A DNA stretch of 5,510 bases, from the NCBI GenBank assembly GCA_002404215.1, contig DHJG01000108.1, forward strand, positions 17,860 through 23,369, given 5' to 3'. This DNA comes from Desulfosporosinus sp. UBA4726. Lineage in GTDB: Bacteria > Bacillota > Desulfitobacteriia > Desulfitobacteriales > Desulfitobacteriaceae. Positions 1-5,510 of this stretch are shown here, one piece after another. The notes under the pieces are model-generated. The model worked only from the letters and a program-made list of their open reading frames with translations, made no database searches and was not told the DNA's origin. Made by a program: the position numbers and the translations under genes. Positions within the stretch are counted from its first letter, which is position 1; every line of letters begins with the position of its first letter.

Positions 1-1
1 A

Positions 2-127
2 ACAAAGGTTCCTGCTCTACAGAAATTCTTCCTTGATTGGATTGGTCTCATTCAACGGGCAGCTATTGTGCCGTATATGATTTGGCTATGTACCTTTGCA
101 TTGGGCCTCTACAGGCAAAATGATTAG
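2..127 (+). CDS. C-terminal end of an integral membrane protein (possibly DUF998-like), partial
   Basis: Reading from base 2, the plus strand is open for 41 codons and ends at TAG (125-127); the start lies left of the window. The peptide begins TKVPALQKFF and ends GLYRQND. Residues about 20-37 (AAIVPYMIWLCTFALGLY) form one hydrophobic stretch long enough for a final membrane helix, followed by a short polar tail with Arg and Asp. The preceding GLIQR motif and a last helix with a central Trp resemble the end of DUF998-type multi-pass membrane proteins, but this rests on recall of family style and is weak. Two observations support a real gene end: the frame stops 34 bases before a strong terminator-like hairpin, and the next gene converges on the same hairpin. 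The role is unknown. Alternatives are any small multi-pass membrane protein, or a chance open frame. Confidence 0.62.
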   Translation, partial: TKVPALQKFFLDWIGLIQRAAIVPYMIWLCTFALGLYRQND

Positions 128-287
128 TACTATCACAACAAATTACAGATATCAATTATCAATTAAAGAAGATGACTCCTGTTTACAATTCAGGAATCAT
201 CTTCTTTAATATTGTAGCCTTCTTTTAAGTTCTCCTTGACAGGATATAGACTTTATAAAGACTACTGGTTTTCTTTATGTTATTCAG
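128..287. other. Convergent intergenic region
   Basis: This 160-base gap separates two converging genes. Apart from the terminator hairpin it is AT-rich. It contains a two-copy 7-base tandem repeat, ATCAATT, at 151-164, and an imperfect 16-base palindrome centred on CTTTATAAAG at 248-263. No promoter is expected here because both neighbours end in it. I see no RNA gene. Confidence 0.6.
162..210. terminator. Bidirectional intrinsic terminator between convergent genes
   Basis: Two 20-base arms (162-181 and 191-210) enclose a 9-base loop (182-190). The arms are complementary except at 176/195. On the plus strand that pair is C-A, but in a minus-strand transcript it becomes a U-G wobble, so the minus-strand RNA hairpin is paired along its full length. 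The stem core is GATGACTCCTG; its outer end is A-rich on the left and T-rich on the right (CTTCTTTAAT), so each strand has a U-rich 3' flank built into the stem base. This is the usual design of a two-way terminator. There is no long uninterrupted T tract beyond the stem. It lies 34 bases after the plus-strand stop at 127 and 77 bases after the methyltransferase stop at 288, so it fits both genes. Confidence 0.85.
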
Positions 288-1019
288 TCACCCAATTATG
301 CGTTTGGCTGCAATAATAGTTGCCGGCGAATCAACAGTCCAGGCATCTTTGTCAAAGTTCCCCCACTGTCCAGACACTTCCCAGCCAGCTTCCAGCAAGG
401 CTTCTTTCAGACTAGCACATTTGATCGGCAAAAGAAGGTTAGTTCCCGAGACAACTTGTTTCGTATCCGGAAACTCAATCTTCATGGCGAAATCTAACAA
501 GCCATCTACCCTATGCGTATAGTACCGATAAAATATTAAGTGTTGAGTCTTAATTACGGGCAACTCTTTGACAAGCTTTGCCAAAATCCGATCATAGTTT
601 ACCGTTTGCAATAAGAGGTGAGTTCCCTTTTCCCCAAATTGAGTCAAAACCTCTTTTAATTCAATATCTCCAGATACATGTGCTAGCGTATTTCCTAAGC
701 AAAATACTCCATCAAATTTATCGTTGATACCACTGAGGTCTCGCATATCCGCCAGAGAAAACGTTGCAGCGCTCCCTATCTCTTGGGCCTTTTCTTTAGA
801 AATCTGGACCATCTCATCGCTTAAATCCACTCCGTGAACTCGCACCCCAGTTTGGCTTATCTCTAAAGCAAATGTTCCTGTTCCGCATCCGATATCCAGT
901 ACCGATGTTAGTGATTCTTGTTTCAGAAAATCATGTAAAAATGTTTTCTGTGGTCCCTTTAACGGAAATATCTCGTCATAATGCTCTGATAAAGCGCTGT
1001 AAAAATCCACTCTACTCAT
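288..1019 (-). CDS. Class I SAM-dependent methyltransferase
   Basis: The 243-residue product transfers a methyl group from S-adenosylmethionine to an unidentified acceptor; it is presumably cytoplasmic, since no signal peptide or membrane helix is seen. Motif I is VLDIGCGTG (residues 40-48), the glycine-rich SAM loop of the Rossmann-like fold. VHGVDLS (61-67) carries the acidic residue D65 that normally contacts the SAM ribose. FSLADMRDL (87-95) is the adenine-side segment, and FDGVFCLGNTLAHV (102-115) is the motif IV strand. The C-terminal half (about 140-243) has the mixed strand/helix pattern of a cap or substrate region and ends AAKRIIG before TGA. Length is typical of small Methyltransf_25/11-type enzymes. 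The ATG at 1019 is preferred over an in-frame GTG at 1040 because it follows GAGAGAGGA, while the GTG has no purine-rich site. The gene lies 59 bases after the large glucan-synthase gene on the same strand, and the hairpin at 162-210 follows it. The substrate cannot be assigned; small-molecule acceptors are common in this subgroup. Confidence 0.92.
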   Translation of the reverse strand: MSRVDFYSALSEHYDEIFPLKGPQKTFLHDFLKQESLTSVLDIGCGTGTFALEISQTGVRVHGVDLSDEMVQISKEKAQEIGSAATFSLADMRDLSGINDKFDGVFCLGNTLAHVSGDIELKEVLTQFGEKGTHLLLQTVNYDRILAKLVKELPVIKTQHLIFYRYYTHRVDGLLDFAMKIEFPDTKQVVSGTNLLLPIKCASLKEALLEAGWEVSGQWGNFDKDAWTVDSPATIIAAKRIIG

Positions 1020-1078
1020 CCGTCCTCTCTCAAGTTGCACCTTAAACTCGGAGGTATCACGTCCAAATCGATTAATAT
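1020..1078 (-). other. Short gap between glucan-synthase gene and methyltransferase gene
   Basis: The 59 bases contain the methyltransferase ribosome-binding site but no hairpin followed by T residues, and no convincing -35/-10 pair on the minus strand; the best candidate, TTGGAC with TAAGGT 16 bases later, matches only half of each consensus. Read-through from the upstream gene is therefore the simplest source of methyltransferase transcript, though a weak promoter inside the end of the large gene cannot be excluded. Confidence 0.45.
1023..1031 (-). promoter_or_regulatory. Ribosome-binding site of the methyltransferase gene
   Basis: On the minus strand, GAGAGAGGA is followed by CGG and then the ATG at 1019-1017. 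The AGAGG core lies 4 bases from the ATG, slightly close but usable. It decides the start: a GTG seven codons upstream (1040-1038) is preceded by a pyrimidine-containing stretch with no Shine-Dalgarno match. Confidence 0.6.
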
Positions 1079-4000
1079 TTACAGCGTTAAACGAACTGTA
1101 TGGATTTGACCGTCGTTCTTTAACAAAATCTCAGGCTCCAGCAACACTACGTCATCCAACGTGATCTTTTCACACCCGGTCATTCTACCCATAGGATTCT
1201 CGACGAAAATCTCATATTTTGCCGTTTGATACTGATAGGTTAATCGATAGCTCGGCCAGCGGCTTGAAATACAAGGCTTCAAAACCAATTTATCGCCGTG
1301 ACGTTGAAAACCTAAAATCCCCTCAAGTCCAGCCTGATACATCCAGCCGGCTGCTCCAGTATACCACGTCCAGCCGCCTCGACCTATATGAGGGTGCGAG
1401 GCATAAACATCCGCCGCAATCACATAGGGCTCAGCTTTATAGCGATTCACTTCATGTTCTGTCCGGGTATGATGGATAGGGCTTAACATCTGAAATAACT
1501 CTAAAGCCTTATCTCCTTCTCCCAAACTTGTATAAGCCAAAATGGCCCAAGTTGCTGCGTGTGTATATTGTCCACCATTTTCACGGACCCCAGGAACATA
1601 CCCTTTGATGTATCCCGGATCGGGTAGAAACTTGTCAAAGGGTGGCGTCAGCAAAAGGAGAACGCCGTCTTCTTTGCGCCACAAATAGTGTTCTAAGGCC
1701 AACATAGCATCCTTGGCTCTGGTAGGTTTGGCTGCCCCAGAAAGAACCGACCAAGACTGTACGAGGGCATCGATTTGACATTCTGAATTTTGAGTAGATC
1801 CTAACGGTGTCCCATCATCGAAATAAGCACGCCGGTACCATCCACCATCCCAACCATGCAATTCCATATTTTCTTGGAGCTCCACTGCCAATCGACGATA
1901 CCGAGTTCCCCTCTCCAGATCTTGGCGAGCATCACATAGGCCAGCAAAACGCGTCAAAACAAGATACAGAAACCACCCAAGCCAAACACTTTCTCCTTTT
2001 CCTTTTGCTCCAATTTTACTGAATCCATCATTCCAGTCTCCAGTGCCAATAAGAGGTAACCCATGTACACCAAAACGTAGTCCTCTTTCAATAGCACGAA
2101 CACAATGCTCATACACACTCCCCTGCTCGCCAGAGATTCTAGGAATCGAATAACGTTCATCTTCATCCTCTTTAAGGGGCTGGTCCTCGAGGAACGAGTT
2201 TAATTCATCCAGAATCCCATCGTCGCCTGTGCGATCAATGTAATGGGCAGTGACGAAAGGTAACCATAACAAATCATCTGAGAATTTGGTGCGGATCCCT
2301 TTTCCTTTTCCAGCGTGCCACCAATGCTGCACATCCCCCTCAATAAACTGATGCCCACAATGAAGAATAATTTGTTTTCGCGTAGACTCGGGATTCGTAT
2401 AGACAAGGGCCATTACATCTTGAAGCTGATCTCTAAAACCAAAGGCTCCTCCTGATTGATAAAAAGCTGAACGGGCCCATAGGCGGCAGACAATCGTCTG
2501 ATAAAGTAGCCAGCGGTTTAGTAATAGATTCATTGAAGGGTCAGGCGTGTGAACCTGAACCTTACCCAACAACTCATCCCAATACTGCGTTACTTCCTCA
2601 AACGCCTCCATAATCTTTTCGGCTTTTCCATAAGCAGATATGATTCTATCCATCTCTGGAATGCTTTCTGTTTCACCCATTAAGAACGTGATGTTCTTGG
2701 TCTCCCCTGGTGAGAGTGGAAATTTGAGTTGCAAGGCAGAACAAGGATCAAGTCCTGCTCCAACTGTTTCTGAAAAGAGGTCAAGTCTCAACCCATCGGG
2801 ATCCTCCAAGCTGCCATTACGTCCGATGAATTCAGAACGATCCCCAGTATAACTTGTCACCGCCGCTCCAAAAACAGTTAAAAACCCGATGCGTCCAACA
2901 AACTCTTCTTGATATGTGTTTCGAGCCAAGAAGATGTTGCGTTCTCCATCATATTCCGTCACCAGATACGGAGCAGTCTGTTCGCGAGCCACGCCCATCA
3001 CCCATTCAACATAATAGACCGCACTTAAGCTTAAATCATGATCCGTCGTGTTCGAAATCGTTAATTCGATGACCTTCACAGGATCCTTAACCGGAACAAA
3101 GAGACGTAGGTTTTGCTTCAAGCCATGACTAGCGTGTTCAAAAATTGAATACCCTTGTCCATGCCGAATCGTATAGGAACCCTTTCCACGCTTAGGATTA
3201 GCTGTGACAGACCAAGCTTCACCGGTCTCTTCATCACGCAGATATAAGGCTTCACCCGTGGGATCAAGAATTGGATCATTTGACCAAGGAGTGAGTTTAT
3301 ACTCTCTACTGTTGAGAGACCAAGTATAACCAGCACCCGCTTCAGATACCTGAAAGCCGAACTTAGGATTGGCAATGACATTAATCCAAGGCAGTGGAGT
3401 GTTCTTATCTTCCTGCAACTTGATTATATACTCTTTGCCATCTTCACTAAACCCACCGTATCCATTAGCAAACTGAAGTTTGGGCATCGGATCTGACGCC
3501 TCTTGTCGACTCTCACTCAGTCCCTCTCGATCTATTGAGAGCGGTTCATCCTGGGCCTTTTCTGCGATATCCGCCTTGTGACCTATAACATTCCTAATAA
3601 CCTTCCCCTTTTTACGGACTTGAACAGAACACGATCCGCCCTCTCCATTAAACGTTATTCTCGCTACGGCACAGAGAAGAACGACATCATCTGGATGTAC
3701 ATGACCCTTTTGCAATAGGAAAACTCCACCCGACTGATTTAAAAGGTCTCGGGCGTGCCCCATTGAGACTAAATCACGTAGGTTATCCTGGAAGGCCTGA
3801 ACATAACCGCTCTCATCTTCATTCAGAATGACAAGATCAGCAAACAGTCCTTTAAGCCTCCAGTATTCATGAATTGTCAAGAGTCTCCGCACCAAATCTA
3901 AACTATCTGCATCTTTCACTCGTACAAGGACGATGGGTCGATCTCCCGAAATAGCATAAGGCCATAAAGAAGACTGTCCTTTGCGATTATGCTCGATGCA

Positions 4001-5509
4001 TTCCGCCACATCTCTCCGGCAAGGGCTAAGATAAAGTAAATGACCGCCCAGACTCAAAGCCTCGTTGGCTTGTGCAGCCGTTAAATTTAGATGGCGAAGC
4101 TCCATTTTACTATGTGTCCACGCCAGCTCAAAAGCCCTATTAACTGAGAGCGAGTCCCGATATTTTTCGGCAATACGAATTATCTCCTCACGGTTGTCCG
4201 CGTATCCAACGGAGAAAGAGACCCGAACGGTCTGCCCTGGACCAATCTTAACCCGCTGACGCAGGCTCATCATTGGATCCAGCACCGCTCCAACAGTATT
4301 AGACAAGGGGTGATTGGCATCTAAGGCTTGAGGCTTAGCGAGGCTTCTCCCCCGTCCTATAAATCGTGCACGGTCCGTCTCATACTGAAGAGAACCAACC
4401 TTTTCTCCCTCCGTAGCAACCGTGTGCATTAGCCATAAACGAGGCTCATTTTCACTTCGAGGTCTACGGGAAGCAAATAAGGACTCATGTGCAAATTCGG
4501 TTTGAATAAAGAGATTGCTAAATGCCGGATGTGCTGAATCTTGGTTTGCTCCAGCCAGAACCACATCGAAACAGCTGGTTACTTCAACTGTCCTGTCATA
4601 CTTACTGTGATTTGTCAAAGAAATACGACGCATCTCCGCTTGGTCTTCAGGAGATACGACGACTTCGGTACGGGTTGTAATGTTACCATCCTTGCGAGAA
4701 TACTCTACCTGATCTGGTGCATAGGTTACTTTATAGTCCTCGCCAGAATTCCGACAAGGGTGGTGTGTTGCGGACCACACGTTACCAGAATTCAAGTTTT
4801 GAATATAAAAGTACATTCCCCAAGTATCCCTCGTCACGTCTTCTCGCCACCGGGAGAGACTAATCTCCTTAAAACGACTAAATCCTGCCCCAGAATTCGT
4901 TAGCATGACAGAATACTGTCCATTAGAAATACAGTGTGTGACAGGAATAGGGCTCATTGCCGTATTCATGAAAATAAACTGGTTTTCTTCCAGATCGGCA
5001 CCCTGAACTCGGCGTTCTCTAACAGGATGTTCATCCTCTGGTTGAGGAATAACCGAAGTAAATTCAGGTAGACGTTCTTGTAGCAGAAGTTCTGTGGCCT
5101 GAATCAAGGCTTCGCTGTGTAAACGCTGTTGCATTACATTTCCATATAAAACGTTGTCTATAGCTAATAAACTCATTCCTTGATGATGAGCCATAAAACT
5201 CTGGATCACCTTGAACGAAGTCCCGACAGGGATTCGTTCGCTGGTAAAATCAACCGCTTCATATAACCCATAACGCCCCACAAAACCTCTTTGTTCCATC
5301 GTGGATATATTTTTTAATGCCTCATGCGGAGAAACCATCAGAGCCAAGAAACTTGCATAAGGCGCAATCACAAGATCATTGATTAAGCCCCGTTTAAGAC
5401 CCAAACCCGGAACTCCAAAAGCTTTATACTGATAATTGAGTTGGGAATCAAAAGCGTAAAATCCTGACTCTGATATACCCCATGGTACCCCAAGTTCCAG
5501 TCCATACTT
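1079..5509 (-). CDS. ndvB: Cyclic beta-1,2-glucan synthase-type protein (NdvB/ChvB/Cgs family), C-terminal 1476 residues, 5'-truncated by window edge
   Basis: Family members make beta-1,2-glucan from UDP-glucose with an N-terminal GT84 domain, close it into rings with a middle GH189-type domain, and trim chains with a C-terminal GH94 phosphorylase domain. Numbering from the first codon in the window (5509-5507), residues 1-150 are the end of the glycoamylase-like PF10091/GH189 domain: PWGISES (9-15), YQYKAFGVPGLGLKRG (26-41), HHQGM (108-112), QATELLLQER (137-146). Residues about 185-455 are a first GH94-type beta-sandwich, 456-620 a partial helical module (LWPYAISGD, EYWRLKGL), and 621-675 a charged linker. 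Residues 676-970 are a second sandwich and 971-1400 the (alpha/alpha)6 phosphorylase barrel. Key motifs there are FGFRDQLQD (1023-1031), GTGDWND (1155-1161, site of the general-acid Asp), QYTHAATW (1314-1321) and WYTGAAGWMY (1382-1391, phosphate loop). The stop is TAA at 1081-1079. No membrane helix or frameshift is visible. Full-length relatives have about 2800 residues, so roughly half is present. The GT84 half is not seen, so synthase activity is inferred from architecture. Confidence 0.92.
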   Translation of the reverse strand, partial: KYGLELGVPWGISESGFYAFDSQLNYQYKAFGVPGLGLKRGLINDLVIAPYASFLALMVSPHEALKNISTMEQRGFVGRYGLYEAVDFTSERIPVGTSFKVIQSFMAHHQGMSLLAIDNVLYGNVMQQRLHSEALIQATELLLQERLPEFTSVIPQPEDEHPVRERRVQGADLEENQFIFMNTAMSPIPVTHCISNGQYSVMLTNSGAGFSRFKEISLSRWREDVTRDTWGMYFYIQNLNSGNVWSATHHPCRNSGEDYKVTYAPDQVEYSRKDGNITTRTEVVVSPEDQAEMRRISLTNHSKYDRTVEVTSCFDVVLAGANQDSAHPAFSNLFIQTEFAHESLFASRRPRSENEPRLWLMHTVATEGEKVGSLQYETDRARFIGRGRSLAKPQALDANHPLSNTVGAVLDPMMSLRQRVKIGPGQTVRVSFSVGYADNREEIIRIAEKYRDSLSVNRAFELAWTHSKMELRHLNLTAAQANEALSLGGHLLYLSPCRRDVAECIEHNRKGQSSLWPYAISGDRPIVLVRVKDADSLDLVRRLLTIHEYWRLKGLFADLVILNEDESGYVQAFQDNLRDLVSMGHARDLLNQSGGVFLLQKGHVHPDDVVLLCAVARITFNGEGGSCSVQVRKKGKVIRNVIGHKADIAEKAQDEPLSIDREGLSESRQEASDPMPKLQFANGYGGFSEDGKEYIIKLQEDKNTPLPWINVIANPKFGFQVSEAGAGYTWSLNSREYKLTPWSNDPILDPTGEALYLRDEETGEAWSVTANPKRGKGSYTIRHGQGYSIFEHASHGLKQNLRLFVPVKDPVKVIELTISNTTDHDLSLSAVYYVEWVMGVAREQTAPYLVTEYDGERNIFLARNTYQEEFVGRIGFLTVFGAAVTSYTGDRSEFIGRNGSLEDPDGLRLDLFSETVGAGLDPCSALQLKFPLSPGETKNITFLMGETESIPEMDRIISAYGKAEKIMEAFEEVTQYWDELLGKVQVHTPDPSMNLLLNRWLLYQTIVCRLWARSAFYQSGGAFGFRDQLQDVMALVYTNPESTRKQIILHCGHQFIEGDVQHWWHAGKGKGIRTKFSDDLLWLPFVTAHYIDRTGDDGILDELNSFLEDQPLKEDEDERYSIPRISGEQGSVYEHCVRAIERGLRFGVHGLPLIGTGDWNDGFSKIGAKGKGESVWLGWFLYLVLTRFAGLCDARQDLERGTRYRRLAVELQENMELHGWDGGWYRRAYFDDGTPLGSTQNSECQIDALVQSWSVLSGAAKPTRAKDAMLALEHYLWRKEDGVLLLLTPPFDKFLPDPGYIKGYVPGVRENGGQYTHAATWAILAYTSLGEGDKALELFQMLSPIHHTRTEHEVNRYKAEPYVIAADVYASHPHIGRGGWTWYTGAAGWMYQAGLEGILGFQRHGDKLVLKPCISSRWPSYRLTYQYQTAKYEIFVENPMGRMTGCEKITLDDVVLLEPEILLKNDGQIHTVRLTL

Positions 5510-5510
5510 C

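Noticed and set aside
151..164. Tandem ATCAATT repeat beside the terminator
   Set aside because: Only two 7-base copies in AT-rich sequence; too short to call a repeat element or binding array.
236..259. TTGACA (236-241) followed by TATAAA (254-259) as a plus-strand promoter
   Set aside because: The spacer is only 12 bases, far from 16-18, and no plus-strand gene follows; the downstream sequence is antisense to the methyltransferase.
277..522. 81-codon plus-strand open frame starting in the convergent gap
   Set aside because: It overlaps the C-terminal third of the well-supported methyltransferase on the opposite strand and has no clear ribosome-binding site or domain.
1038..1040. GTG start for the methyltransferase, giving seven extra residues
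   Set aside because: No Shine-Dalgarno sequence precedes it, while the ATG at 1019 follows GAGAGAGGA.
4744..4897. Three copies of CAGAATTC within about 150 bases
   Set aside because: They all encode Asn-Ser-Gly in different contexts of the large protein and have no regular spacing, so they look like coding coincidence rather than a functional repeat.
4541..4903. 120-codon plus-strand open frame
   Set aside because: It is antisense to strongly conserved family sequence of the large glucan-synthase gene and its peptide shows no recognisable domain; it is a shadow frame.

Overview
The window looks chromosomal and bacterial. Moderate-to-low GC and purine-rich ribosome-binding sites suggest an anaerobic Firmicute, perhaps a Peptococcaceae-like Clostridium relative such as Desulfosporosinus or Desulfitobacterium. 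That placement is an impression from protein style, not a database result. No tRNA, rRNA, CRISPR array, insertion sequence or phage gene was seen.

Layout, left to right. Positions 2-127 hold the last 41 codons of a plus-strand gene for a membrane protein, possibly DUF998-like. Positions 128-287 are a gap between convergent genes, with a strong 20-bp-arm hairpin at 162-210 that probably terminates transcription from both sides. Positions 288-1019 encode, on the minus strand, a 243-residue class I SAM-dependent methyltransferase. After a 59-base gap, the rest of the window (1079 to the right edge) is one very large minus-strand gene, open through position 5510. It encodes the C-terminal 1476 residues of a cyclic beta-1,2-glucan synthase-type protein (NdvB/ChvB/Cgs family).

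The visible part of the large protein holds the end of the glycoamylase-like cyclisation domain (PF10091, GH189 type), then two tandem GH94-like units. The first unit is degenerate and lacks the phosphorylase active-site half. The second is complete, with recognisable GH94 catalytic and phosphate-binding motifs. The GT84 glucan-synthesising half and the membrane helices known from this family would lie beyond the right edge.

The methyltransferase lies just downstream of the glucan synthase on the same strand, with no terminator visible between them, so co-transcription ending at the 162-210 hairpin is plausible. A functional link between the two is not shown. I found no convincing undescribed system. 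The points most worth a second look are the degenerate/active duplication in the large enzyme, its likely presence in a Gram-positive-type host, and the fully paired bidirectional terminator.
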